A stretch of 64,000 bases of DNA from Bradyrhizobium jicamae (GTDB taxonomy: Bacteria > Pseudomonadota > Alphaproteobacteria > Rhizobiales > Xanthobacteraceae), in contig NZ_JAFCJX010000002.1 of assembly GCF_018130695.1 (NCBI RefSeq), forward strand, positions 124,001 through 188,000. Reading direction: 5' to 3'. Position numbers and translations under genes: made by a program. This document shows, in pieces, positions 25,749 through 34,360 of the stretch (within the stretch, counting starts at the first letter, position 1; each line of letters starts with the position of its first letter). A model generated the notes under the pieces. That model saw nothing but the letters and a program-made list of their open reading frames with translations, did no database searches and was not told the origin of the DNA.

Positions 25749-27266
25749 ATGTCAGGCCGCGGGAGCGGCGCGGACACCGCGCTCATACGCTTCGATGGCA
25801 TCGTCAAGCGGTTCGGCGGCACGCTCGCGCTGCGCGGCGTGACGCTCGATCTCCGCCCGGGCGAGATCCTGGCGCTGCTCGGCGAGAACGGCGCCGGCAA
25901 ATCCACCCTCATCAAGACACTGGCCGGCATCGTCGAGCCGACTGAAGGGGCCATCCACTATCGCGGCGCGCCCTATCGCCATCGGCCGCCGAAATTCGGC
26001 GAGCGCCAGCCGGTTGCGTTCATCCATCAGGACCTCGGTCTGATCGATTGGATGACCATCGCCGAGAACATCTCGCTTGCGCTCGGCTATCCCCGGCGCC
26101 GTGGTTGCATCGACTGGCGTGCCGCCGAGCGGGCGACCGCCGAAGCGCTGGCGCAGGTGGATTGCCCGCTCGACCCGACCATGCGCGTGCGTGACCTGAC
26201 GCGCACGGAGAAATCGCTGGTGGCGATCGCGCGCGCCCTTGCCGTGAAATCCGACGTGTTGGTGCTGGACGAGCCGTCGGCATCGTTGCCGGCCGACGAG
26301 GTGCATCGGCTGTTCGCGGCGTTGCGCCCGCTGAAGGCGCGCGGCGTCGGCATGATCTACGTCTCGCACCGCCTCGACGAGGTGTTCGAGATCGCCGACC
26401 GCATCGCGGTGCTGCGCGATGGGTCGCTGGTCGGCGAGCGCAACGTTGCGGAGACGACCCCGGAGGAACTGGTCTCGCTGATCGTCGGCAAGACCCTCGA
26501 GCGTTTCCAGGGATCGCCGCGCTCCGGCGAGCGCGTGACGCGCCTTGCGGCGCGTGGCCTCGCGGTCGAGGGCGCAGGTCCCGTCGATTTCACCATCGCC
26601 ACCTCGGAAATCGTCGGTCTCGTCGGCTTGCGCGGCGCCGGTCACGAGCGGATCGGCCGCGCGTTGTTCGGCGCCATGGCGCATCACGGTGACATTCTGC
26701 TCGACGGCGAGCCGTTGGCGCTGAACGAGCCCGCGGATGCGATGCGCGCCGGCATCGGCCTGATCGCCCGCGACCGTGTCGACGAGTCGACCGCGGCCGG
26801 GCTCTCGATCCGCGAGAACACCTTCCTCAATCCGCTGGCGATGGGCCGGAAGCTGTCGTCGCTGCTGACGCCGCGCCAGGAAGCGCGCAACGCCTATGAG
26901 ATTGGCGTGCGCGTCGGCCTGCGGCCGAATGCGCCGGATCTCGCCATCGAAGCGCTGTCGGGCGGCAACCAGCAGAAAGTCGTGGTGGGGCGCTGGCTCA
27001 CCATCGGCGGCAAGGTGCTGATCGCCGAGGATCCGACCGCCGGCGTCGATGTCGGGGCGAAGGCCGAGATCTACCGGCTGCTCGACGAGGCGCTCGCGAC
27101 CGGGCTGTGCGTCGTCGTCGTCTCCACCGATTTCGAGGAGGTCGCGCGGCTTTGCCACCGCGCCCTGGTGTTCTCGCGCGGCCAGATCGTTGCCGAGCTT
27201 GCGGACGGCGACATCACCATCGAGCGGCTGATTCACGCCGCCTCGGTTTCCGCGCACGCAGCTTGA
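25749..27266 (+). CDS. Sugar ABC transporter ATP-binding protein, RbsA/XylG type (two ATPase domains)
   Basis: The 505-residue protein is a tandem ATPase of the CUT2 class, as used with ribose or xylose importers. The first domain has Walker A GENGAGKST, signature region RDLTRTEKSLVAIARALA and Walker B VLVLDEPSASLP. The second has the degenerate P-loop GLRGAGHERIG usual in this family, signature LSGGNQQK and Walker B VLIAEDPTAGVDVG. The ATG at 25749 is preferred to an upstream GTG because GGGGAGGA stands 5 bases before it. It begins a long transporter and catabolic unit. Confidence 0.94.
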   Translation: MSGRGSGADTALIRFDGIVKRFGGTLALRGVTLDLRPGEILALLGENGAGKSTLIKTLAGIVEPTEGAIHYRGAPYRHRPPKFGERQPVAFIHQDLGLIDWMTIAENISLALGYPRRRGCIDWRAAERATAEALAQVDCPLDPTMRVRDLTRTEKSLVAIARALAVKSDVLVLDEPSASLPADEVHRLFAALRPLKARGVGMIYVSHRLDEVFEIADRIAVLRDGSLVGERNVAETTPEELVSLIVGKTLERFQGSPRSGERVTRLAARGLAVEGAGPVDFTIATSEIVGLVGLRGAGHERIGRALFGAMAHHGDILLDGEPLALNEPADAMRAGIGLIARDRVDESTAAGLSIRENTFLNPLAMGRKLSSLLTPRQEARNAYEIGVRVGLRPNAPDLAIEALSGGNQQKVVVGRWLTIGGKVLIAEDPTAGVDVGAKAEIYRLLDEALATGLCVVVVSTDFEEVARLCHRALVFSRGQIVAELADGDITIERLIHAASVSAHAA

Positions 27267-27277
27267 GGGAGAAGGAA

Positions 27278-28357
27278 GTGGCGTCATCAATCAAATCCAC
27301 GGCGCTGGAGCCGACCCGTTTCGAACTGGCGAAGGCCACCCGGCTCGAGCAAGTCAAGCGCCTCGCGCCGGTCTACGGCCTCGTCATCCTGGCGGTGCTG
27401 CTTGCGATCCTGTTCTCGATCCTGCTGCCCGCGACCTTTCCGACGATGATCAATCTGCGCTCGATCATCGGCGACAAGGCGATCATTGCCATCCTGTCGC
27501 TCGCGGTGATGATCCCGATGGTCACCGGCAAGATCGACCTCACCGTCGGTTACGGCATCGTGCTGTGGCACATCCTCGCCATCTCGCTGCAGACCCAGTT
27601 CGGCTTTCCGTGGCCGCTCGCCGTGCTGACCGTGCTGCTGCTCGGTGCCTGCGTCGGCTTTCTCAACGGCGTGTTGGTCGAGATCGCCCAGATCGATTCG
27701 TTCATCGCGACGCTTGGTACCGGCACCATTCTCTATGCCGGCGCGATGTGGCACTCGCAGGGACGGCAGGTGGTCGGGGTCGCGGCCGACGGCTTCTATG
27801 CCCTCGCCGGATCGTTTTTTCTCGATCTGCCGGTCACGGGCTACTACGTGCTCGGTCTTTCGCTGACGCTCTGGATTGTGCTCGAGTACCTGCCGATCGG
27901 CCGCTACTTCTATGCCATCGGCGCCAATCCGAAGGCGGCTGCGCTCAACGGCATTCCGGTGCGCCGTTTCACCGTCGTTGCGTTCGTGTCCTCGGGCCTG
28001 CTCACCGCGTTCGCCGGCGTGCTGCTGGCATCGCGGCTGCGCATCGGCCAGGCGAGCGTTGGCCTCGAATACCTGCTGCCGGCGCTGGTCGGCGCGTTCC
28101 TTGGATCGACGACGATCAAGCCTGGCCGCGTCAACGTCTGGGGCACCATCGTCGGCGTCGCGATCCTCGCTATCGGCATCTCGGGTATCCAGCAGTTCGG
28201 CGCGTCGTTCTTCGTCGAACCACTGTTCAACGGCGTCACCTTGCTGGTCGCTATCGGCATTGCCGGCTACGCGCAGCGGCGGCGTGGTGCCGGGTCCGCG
28301 CGCGTGCCAGTGCAAGACCCTTCGACACGTTCCACTACAACAACCAGGGGAGAATGA
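27278..28357 (+). CDS. Sugar ABC transporter permease, RbsC/XylH type
   Basis: The 359-residue membrane protein has about ten hydrophobic segments and the CUT2 landmarks VTGKIDLTVGYGI, GFLNGVLVEIAQIDSFIATLGTG and GANPKAAALNGIPVRRFTVVAF. The start is a GTG at 27278 with GAGGGAGAAGGAA in front of it. It forms the channel for the tandem ATPase and the binding protein that follows after only three bases. Confidence 0.93.
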   Translation: MASSIKSTALEPTRFELAKATRLEQVKRLAPVYGLVILAVLLAILFSILLPATFPTMINLRSIIGDKAIIAILSLAVMIPMVTGKIDLTVGYGIVLWHILAISLQTQFGFPWPLAVLTVLLLGACVGFLNGVLVEIAQIDSFIATLGTGTILYAGAMWHSQGRQVVGVAADGFYALAGSFFLDLPVTGYYVLGLSLTLWIVLEYLPIGRYFYAIGANPKAAALNGIPVRRFTVVAFVSSGLLTAFAGVLLASRLRIGQASVGLEYLLPALVGAFLGSTTIKPGRVNVWGTIVGVAILAIGISGIQQFGASFFVEPLFNGVTLLVAIGIAGYAQRRRGAGSARVPVQDPSTRSTTTTRGE

Positions 28358-28360
28358 AAC

Positions 28361-29461
28361 ATGACGAAGACGATATTGCTGGCGAGCGTCTGCGTGCTCG
28401 CCATCACGGCGACGGCAGTCCGTGCCGATGACTACGTGGACATGGCGACGAAGAAGGCCGCGGCGGCGACGGGCCGCGCCGACAAGTGGGACGGGCCGAC
28501 GACGGGTCCGAAGGCTGCGCCGGGCAAGACCATCGTGTTCGTCGCCGGCGATCTCAAAAATGGCGGCATTCTCGGCGCCTCGGAGGGCGTCAAGGAAGCG
28601 GCGAAGGCGGCGGGCTGGAAAGTCACCGTCATCGACGGGCAGGGAACGGTGTCCGCACGTACCGCCGCGATGAACCAGGCGCTGACGCTCAAGCCCGACG
28701 GCATTGTCGTCGGCGGCTTCGACACCAAGGAGCAACAGGTCGCATTCGACGCGGCGGCGAAAGCCGGCGCCATCGTCGTCGGTTGGCATTCCGGTACCAA
28801 GCCGGGGCCGGAGCCGGAAGCCGGCATCTACGCCAACGTGACGACGTCGCCGCAGGACGTGTCGGAGACCGCGGCGTACCAGGCGATTGCCGATTCCGGC
28901 GGCAAGGCCGGCGTCATCATCTTCACCGACACGCAGTATGAGATCGCCGTGTTCAAGGCGCGGGCCATGGAGGCGGCCATCAAGAAATGCGGCGGCTGCA
29001 CCGTGCTCGAATTCGTCGATTCCCCGATCGCCGAAAGTTCGCAGCGCATGCCGCAGCTGACGACGACGCTGCTGCAGAAGTACGGCGCGAAATGGACCCA
29101 CTCGCTCGCCATCAACGATCTGTATTTCGATTTCATGGGACCCTCGCTCGCGGGTGCAGGCATGAAGGGCGACGGCGCGCCCAAGGCGATCTCTGCGGGT
29201 GACGGTTCGGAATCGGCATTCCAGCGCATCCGCGCCAAGCAGTATCAGGCCGGCACCGTGCCCGAGCCGCTCAACGAGCAGGGCTGGCAACTGGTCGATG
29301 AGCTCAATCGCGCGTTCAACAAGCAGCCATGGTCGGGGTTCGTCTCCGGGATCCATCTGGTGACGGCGAGCAACATCGCCTACGACGGCGGCCCAAAGAA
29401 CGTCTTCGATCCCGACAACGGCTATCGCGATCACTACAAGACGATCTGGGGTGTGAAGTAG
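28361..29461 (+). CDS. Sugar ABC transporter substrate-binding protein, periplasmic type 1
   Basis: The 366-residue binding protein begins with a Sec signal, MTKTILLASVCVLAITATAVRA, likely cleaved before DDYVD. The mature form matches the RbsB-like class (IVFVAGDLKNGGILGASEGVKEAAKAAG, LKPDGIVVGGFD, AGVIIFTDTQYEIAVFKARAM). It is longer than the ~300 residues of ribose-binding proteins and has a Lys-rich N-terminal extension. It completes the CUT2 importer. The hairpin following it suggests that transcription partly ends here, leaving the pdxA-like group on its own promoter. Confidence 0.9.
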   Translation: MTKTILLASVCVLAITATAVRADDYVDMATKKAAAATGRADKWDGPTTGPKAAPGKTIVFVAGDLKNGGILGASEGVKEAAKAAGWKVTVIDGQGTVSARTAAMNQALTLKPDGIVVGGFDTKEQQVAFDAAAKAGAIVVGWHSGTKPGPEPEAGIYANVTTSPQDVSETAAYQAIADSGGKAGVIIFTDTQYEIAVFKARAMEAAIKKCGGCTVLEFVDSPIAESSQRMPQLTTTLLQKYGAKWTHSLAINDLYFDFMGPSLAGAGMKGDGAPKAISAGDGSESAFQRIRAKQYQAGTVPEPLNEQGWQLVDELNRAFNKQPWSGFVSGIHLVTASNIAYDGGPKNVFDPDNGYRDHYKTIWGVK

Positions 29462-29471
29462 GACAGGAGGG

Positions 29472-29494
29472 CGCCCCGGATTTCGTCCGGGGCG
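29472..29494 (+). terminator. Hairpin after the CUT2 binding-protein gene
   Basis: A perfect nine-base stem CGCCCCGGA / TCCGGGGCG with a five-base loop TTTCG starts 11 bases after the stop. No long T-run follows, so it may be an attenuating terminator or a transcript-stabilising hairpin at the end of the importer genes. Confidence 0.55.
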
Positions 29495-29567
29495 TCCTTC
29501 CGGCGGCGCGGGATTCGCGAAACCTGGCTTGAACAAGCCCTTCACGCCCCAGACTCCGCCTCGTCAA

Positions 29568-29590
29568 ACTGTATACTGCATGTAGCATAC
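29568..29590. promoter_or_regulatory. Operator-like motif before the pdxA-like gene
   Basis: ACTGTATACTGC is followed by ATGTAGCATAC, a second half-site-like element. The first nine bases equal those of the 17874 palindrome core. It lies about 60 bases before the ATG at 29651 and is probably a GntR site. Confidence 0.45.
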
Positions 29591-29650
29591 TTGACGGACG
29601 GCCTGCGTCTGGCTACACGTCGGGACATGCTTTCGAATGTGAGGACTCAA

Positions 29651-30691
29651 ATGGACGTCGCCACTGCACCGAGCCCACTTCGCCCCCGTATCGCGCTTGC
29701 GATGGGCGACCCGGCCGGCATCGCCCCGGAGCTGACCGCGCGGTTGCTCGCAGATCGCGAGGTCACCTCCGCGGCGCAGCTCCTCGTCATCGGCGATCGT
29801 CGCGTGCTGGACGAGGGCGCGCGTGTCGCCGGCGTGACCCCCGATCTCGTCCATGCCATTAGCGAGGACAGCATTCCCGCGGTACACGAGCGGCCGGTGC
29901 TGCTCGACCTCGGCCATCTCGATCCAAAGAAAGTTCCGGTCGGTCAGATCTCGATGGCCGGCGGAAGCTTCGCGCTCCAGAACTTCAAAAGCGCGCTGAA
30001 GCTGGCGAGCGCGGGGCGCGTTGACGTCGTCACCTTCACTCCCTTCAACAAGGCGGCGATGCGGCTGGTGCATCCGGGCTACGAAGACGAGATCGTGTTC
30101 GTCACCGAGATGCTGGACTTCAAGGGCGTTGCCAGCGAATTCAACATCCTTCCGCAGCTGTGGAATGCCCGCGTCACGTCCCACGTCCCGATCTCCGGGG
30201 TTGCGTCCCTGATCACCGGCGAGGGCATTCTGCGTGGATTGCGCCTGACCAACGAGGCGATGAAGGACGGTGGATTCGCAGCGCCTCGAATTGCAGTCGC
30301 CGGTCTCAACCCGCATGCGGGGGATGGCGGCAATTTCGGTCGCGAGGAGATCGACGTGATCGAACCGATCCTCGCCGTCGCGCGCAGCGAAGGCATCAAC
30401 TGCCACGGACCGCTGCCGCCCGACACGGTCTTTGTGCGGGCCCGCAAGGGTGAGTTCGACGCCGTCCTGACCATGTACCACGACCAGGGCCAGATCGCGA
30501 TGAAGCTGATCGGCTTCGATCAGGGCGTCACGCTGCTCGGAGGCTTCCCGTTTCCGCTGCTCACGCCGGCGCATGGCTCGGCCTACGACATCGCCGGCAA
30601 GGGTCTCGCCGACCCCGGCGCGAGCCGTGCCGCGCTGTTGCTCGCGGCGCGCATGGGCGCACAGCGCCGGCGCGCGGCGGTCGCTGCCTGA
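29651..30691 (+). CDS. PdxA-like dehydrogenase (4-phospho-threonate/erythronate dehydrogenase type)
   Basis: The 346-residue protein belongs to the PdxA family: the N-terminus reads IALAMGDPAGIAPEL, metal-binding His residues lie in PHAGDGG and MYHDQGQIAMK, and FVTPAHGSAYDIAGKG-type sequence (LLTPAHGSAYDIAGKG) closes it. PdxA oxidises 4-phosphohydroxythreonine, while PdxA2 members act on 4-phospho-D-threonate or -erythronate. A catabolic operon position favours the PdxA2 role. No DUF1537 kinase, the usual partner that makes the phosphorylated acid, is encoded nearby, so the true substrate is open. The ATG at 29651 has GAGGACTCAA before it. Confidence 0.85.
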   Translation: MDVATAPSPLRPRIALAMGDPAGIAPELTARLLADREVTSAAQLLVIGDRRVLDEGARVAGVTPDLVHAISEDSIPAVHERPVLLDLGHLDPKKVPVGQISMAGGSFALQNFKSALKLASAGRVDVVTFTPFNKAAMRLVHPGYEDEIVFVTEMLDFKGVASEFNILPQLWNARVTSHVPISGVASLITGEGILRGLRLTNEAMKDGGFAAPRIAVAGLNPHAGDGGNFGREEIDVIEPILAVARSEGINCHGPLPPDTVFVRARKGEFDAVLTMYHDQGQIAMKLIGFDQGVTLLGGFPFPLLTPAHGSAYDIAGKGLADPGASRAALLLAARMGAQRRRAAVAA

Positions 30692-30753
30692 CGCGGAACA
30701 GCGGCGTCCGCCGCAGTTCGACTCCGTTACATCGTCCCAGAGGACATCGAGCC

Positions 30754-31641
30754 ATGAGTGAAGCCAAACCGGCGGTCGCCTTTCTCGGCATCGGGCTGAT
30801 GGGCGGGCCGCAGGCGCGCAACCTCCTGAAAGCCGGCTTTGCCGTTACGGCCTGGAATCGGTCGATCGCGAAAGCCGAGGCACTGATCCCGCATGGCGCG
30901 CGCGTCGCGGCGTCGGCGGCAGATGCGGTGCGCGAGGCCGATATCGTCGTGATTATGCTGGAGAACGGTCTGGTCGTGGCGGGCGTGCTGTTCGAGCAAG
31001 GCGTCATGCAGGCACTCAAGCCGGGATCGGTCGTGATCGATATGAGTTCGATCAAGCCGGCGGAAGCCAAGGAGCATGCGCTCAAGCTCGCCGAACGGGG
31101 CGTTGCGCATCTCGATGCGCCGGTGTCGGGCGGCACGATCGGCGCCGAGCAGGGGACGCTCGCGATCATGGCCGGCGGCGACGCGGGCGCCTTTGCAAAG
31201 GCTGAATTCGTGCTGCGTGCGATGGGCCGCCCGGTCCATGTCGGGCCCGCCGGCGCCGGCCAGTTCGCCAAGCTCGCCAACCAGGTGATCGTCGGCGTCA
31301 CCATCGGCGCTGTCGCCGAAGCCCTGATGCTGGCGCAGCAGGGGGGCGCCGATCCGGCCAAGGTGCGCGAAGCCTTGCGCGGCGGCTTTGCGGAAAGCCG
31401 TATTCTCGACCTGCACGCGCAACGCATGATCGAGCGTGATTTCGTCACCAAGGGCCGGTCGGTGACGCATCTGAAGGACCTCGACAATGCGCTCGATGCG
31501 GCGAGTCGCCTCGATATCGCGGCGGTCCCCTTTACCGCGCTGACGGCCGATCTGTTTCGCGGCCTGTTGGCCAATGCCGGCGATCTCGATCACAGCGGCC
31601 TGATCGTCGAGCTTGAACGGCGCAACGGCATCGCCGCCTGA
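30754..31641 (+). CDS. NAD(P)-dependent beta-hydroxyacid dehydrogenase
   Basis: The 295-residue protein fits the 3-hydroxyisobutyrate/tartronate-semialdehyde reductase family: GIGLMGGPQARNLLKAGF as nucleotide-binding loop, DAPVSGGTIGAEQGTLAIMAGG as substrate-binding strand, and the catalytic Lys in GQFAKLANQVIVGVTIGAV. Such enzymes oxidise or reduce three- to six-carbon beta-hydroxyacids. It lies between the pdxA-like gene and the dehydratase, separated from both by short gaps, so it probably serves the same sugar-acid route. Substrate not assignable by sequence alone. Confidence 0.85.
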   Translation: MSEAKPAVAFLGIGLMGGPQARNLLKAGFAVTAWNRSIAKAEALIPHGARVAASAADAVREADIVVIMLENGLVVAGVLFEQGVMQALKPGSVVIDMSSIKPAEAKEHALKLAERGVAHLDAPVSGGTIGAEQGTLAIMAGGDAGAFAKAEFVLRAMGRPVHVGPAGAGQFAKLANQVIVGVTIGAVAEALMLAQQGGADPAKVREALRGGFAESRILDLHAQRMIERDFVTKGRSVTHLKDLDNALDAASRLDIAAVPFTALTADLFRGLLANAGDLDHSGLIVELERRNGIAA

Positions 31642-31664
31642 TCGCTGCTGCTTCGCTGGAGACG

Positions 31665-33395
31665 ATGATGACCTCGAAAACCACCCGCCGCAGCCAGGCC
31701 TGGTTCGGCCGGCAAGACAAGATGGGCTTCTACTATCGCTCGTTCCTGAAGAACAGCGGTGCGCCGCAGGATCAGTTCGACGGCCGCCCGGTGATCGGCA
31801 TCTGCAACACCTGGTCCGAGCTCAATCCCTGCAACGCGCATTTCCGGACCATCGCGGAGCATGTCCGCCTCGGCGTACTCGATGCTGGCGGCTTTCCGCT
31901 CGAGTTTCCCGTCTCCTCGCTCGGCGAAGTGACGATGCGGCCGACCGCGATGCTGTTCCGCAACCTCGCCTCAATGGATGTGGAAGAGGGCATCCGCGCG
32001 CATCCACTGGACGGTGTGGTGCTGCTGATGGGCTGTGACAAGACCACGCCGGCACTGCTGATGGGGGCGGCCAGCGCCGACCTGCCGACCATCGGCGTGT
32101 CGGGTGGCCCGCAACTGCGCGGCATGTACCAGGGCCGCGCCATCGGCTCCGGCACCAACATCATCTCCATGAGCGAGCAGTTGCGCGCCGGCGAGATCAC
32201 GCTCGAGGAGTTTCATGAGGCCGAGAGCGCGATGAACCGCTCCAGCGGCCACTGCATGACCATGGGCACCGCCTCCAGCATGGCCTCGATGGTGGAGGCG
32301 CTCGGTGTCGGCCTGCCGGGCAATGCCGCGATCCCCGCGGTCGACGCACGCCGCAACAACCTCGCGCGTATGGCAGGGCGGCGCATCGTCAGCATGGTCG
32401 AGGAAGACCTGGTGCTGTCGAAGATCCTGATGCGGCCGGCGTTCGAGAACGCCATCCGCACGCTGGCTGCGATCGGCGGGTCGACCAATGCGGTGGTGCA
32501 TCTGCTCGCCATCGCGGGCCGCATCGGCGTCGAACTCACGCTGGACGATTTCGACCACCTCGGACGTGACGTGCATTGCCTCGTCGATTTGATGCCGTCG
32601 GGACGCTTCCTGATGGAAGACTTCTACTACGCCGGCGGCTTGCCGGCGGTGCTGCGCGCGCTCGGCGAGAAGGGGATCCTGCACAAGGACGCGCCGACGG
32701 TGAACGGGACGACGATCTGGGACAATGTGAAGGACGCGCCCTGCTGGAACCGCGAGGTGATCACTCCGTTCGAGGCGCCGTTCAAGCCCGATGCCGGCAT
32801 CGCCATCCTGCGCGGCAACCTCGCGCCCGACGGTGCCGTGATCAAGCCGTCGGCGGCGTCGCCCGAGCTGATGAAGCACACCGGTCGCGCCGTTGTGTTT
32901 GAATCGATCGAGGACCTGCACCACCGGATCGACGATGACGATCTCGACATCGATGCGAGCTGTATCATGGTGCTCAAGCATTGCGGACCGAAGGGTTATC
33001 CCGGCATGGCAGAGGTCGGCAACATGCCGCTGCCGCGCAAGCTGCTGCGCCAGGGCGTACGCGACATGGTCCGGATCTCCGATGCGCGCATGTCCGGCAC
33101 CGCCTACGGCACGGTGGTGCTGCATGTCGCGCCGGAGGCCTCTGCTGGCGGCCCGCTGGCGCTGGTTGAGAACGGCGATCTGATCATGCTCGACGTTGTC
33201 GCGCGGCAGCTGCATCTGCACGTCGACGAGGCGACGTTGCGCGCCCGCCGTGCGGCCTGGACGCCGCCGGCGCCCCATGCCGATCGCGGTTATGCAAAAC
33301 TCTACATCGATCATGTGCTGCAGGCCGACCGTGGCGCCGACCTGGACTTCCTGGTCGGCAAATCCGGCTCGCCGGTACCGCGCGACAATCACTAG
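31665..33395 (+). CDS. IlvD/Edd-family sugar-acid dehydratase, L-arabonate dehydratase type
   Basis: The 576-residue protein has the iron-sulfur Cys set of the sugar-acid branch: Cys56 (SELNPCN), Cys124 (MGCDKTTPA) and Cys197 (SSGHCMTMG), with Lys126 as metal-binding lysine. The spacing is the same as in described arabonate dehydratases. Length and order (dehydratase, DapA-like dehydratase, aldehyde dehydrogenase) match the oxidative L-arabinose pathway, in which this enzyme converts L-arabonate to 2-keto-3-deoxy-L-arabonate. D-xylonate or related acids are alternatives. It is cytoplasmic. A GGAGACG sequence precedes the ATG. Confidence 0.87.
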   Translation: MMTSKTTRRSQAWFGRQDKMGFYYRSFLKNSGAPQDQFDGRPVIGICNTWSELNPCNAHFRTIAEHVRLGVLDAGGFPLEFPVSSLGEVTMRPTAMLFRNLASMDVEEGIRAHPLDGVVLLMGCDKTTPALLMGAASADLPTIGVSGGPQLRGMYQGRAIGSGTNIISMSEQLRAGEITLEEFHEAESAMNRSSGHCMTMGTASSMASMVEALGVGLPGNAAIPAVDARRNNLARMAGRRIVSMVEEDLVLSKILMRPAFENAIRTLAAIGGSTNAVVHLLAIAGRIGVELTLDDFDHLGRDVHCLVDLMPSGRFLMEDFYYAGGLPAVLRALGEKGILHKDAPTVNGTTIWDNVKDAPCWNREVITPFEAPFKPDAGIAILRGNLAPDGAVIKPSAASPELMKHTGRAVVFESIEDLHHRIDDDDLDIDASCIMVLKHCGPKGYPGMAEVGNMPLPRKLLRQGVRDMVRISDARMSGTAYGTVVLHVAPEASAGGPLALVENGDLIMLDVVARQLHLHVDEATLRARRAAWTPPAPHADRGYAKLYIDHVLQADRGADLDFLVGKSGSPVPRDNH

Positions 33396-33412
33396 TTCTT
33401 CGGAAACGCCCC

Positions 33413-34342
33413 ATGATAACCACAACACAACGACCCTATCGCGGTGTCTTTCCGGTCGCGCCAACCATCTTTGACGAGCGCGGCAATCTGGATCTCGATG
33501 GTCAGCGTCGCTGCATCGACTTCATGATCGACGCCGGCTCAAACGGCATCTGCATCCTGGCGAATTTCTCCGAGCAGTTCCTGCTGACCGACGCCGAGCG
33601 CGACAGCGTGATGCATGCGGTGCTCGAGCACGTCGCCGGCCGGGTGCCGGTCATCGTCACGACGACGCATTTCAGCTCGGTGGTGTGCGCCTCGCGCAGT
33701 CGGCAAGCCGAGGAGGCCGGCGCCGCCATGGTGATGGTGATGCCGCCCTATCATGGCGCCACGTTCCGTGTGCCTGAGGCCAGCATCTACGAGTTCTATC
33801 GAACGGTCTCGGATGCGATCCGGATTCCCATCATGATCCAGGATGCGCCGGTCGCAGGTACGCCGCTGTCGGTCGACCTGCTGGCGCGGATGGCGAAGGA
33901 ACTCGCCAATGTCAGCTACTTCAAGATCGAGGTGCCGATGGCCGCCGCCAAGCTCCGCAGCCTGATCGCCGCGGGCGGCAGCGTCGTCGAGGGACCATGG
34001 GACGGTGAAGAGGCGATCACGCTGATGGCCGATCTCGATGCCGGGGCGACCGGCGCCATGACCGGCGGTGGCTATCCCGATGGCATCCGCCAGATCGTCG
34101 ATCCCTATCTCGCCGGCCGCCGCGAGGAGGCCACGGCGGCGTATGCGCGCTGGCTGCCGCTGATCAATTACGAGAACCGCCAGAGCGGGCTGAACGCGTG
34201 CAAGGTGTTGATGCAGGAGGGCGGCGTGATCCGTTCGGAAGCGGTGCGCCATCCGCTGCAGCCTCTGCACCCGGCCACCCGCGCCGGCCTCATTGAAATC
34301 GCCCGCCAGCTCGATCCCCTCGTGCTGCGTTGGGGCCATTGA
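33413..34342 (+). CDS. DapA-family 2-keto-3-deoxy-sugar-acid dehydratase
   Basis: The 309-residue protein is a DapA-like TIM barrel with the Schiff-base Lys171 in VSYFKIEVP. At the place where dihydrodipicolinate synthase has its catalytic Tyr (LYNVPGRT) it reads IQDAPVAGT, so that Tyr appears to be absent by my alignment. The length equals that of L-2-keto-3-deoxyarabonate dehydratase, which makes 2-oxoglutarate semialdehyde, and its position between the IlvD-type and semialdehyde dehydrogenases supports that role. A retro-aldol aldolase function cannot be excluded. Confidence 0.83.
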   Translation: MITTTQRPYRGVFPVAPTIFDERGNLDLDGQRRCIDFMIDAGSNGICILANFSEQFLLTDAERDSVMHAVLEHVAGRVPVIVTTTHFSSVVCASRSRQAEEAGAAMVMVMPPYHGATFRVPEASIYEFYRTVSDAIRIPIMIQDAPVAGTPLSVDLLARMAKELANVSYFKIEVPMAAAKLRSLIAAGGSVVEGPWDGEEAITLMADLDAGATGAMTGGGYPDGIRQIVDPYLAGRREEATAAYARWLPLINYENRQSGLNACKVLMQEGGVIRSEAVRHPLQPLHPATRAGLIEIARQLDPLVLRWGH

Positions 34343-34360
34343 TCCCGCAAGGAACCGGAC

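Noticed and set aside
27287..29545. Long minus-strand open frame opposite the CUT2 permease and binding protein
   Set aside because: Arg/His-rich, without motifs, and antisense to two clear transporter genes.
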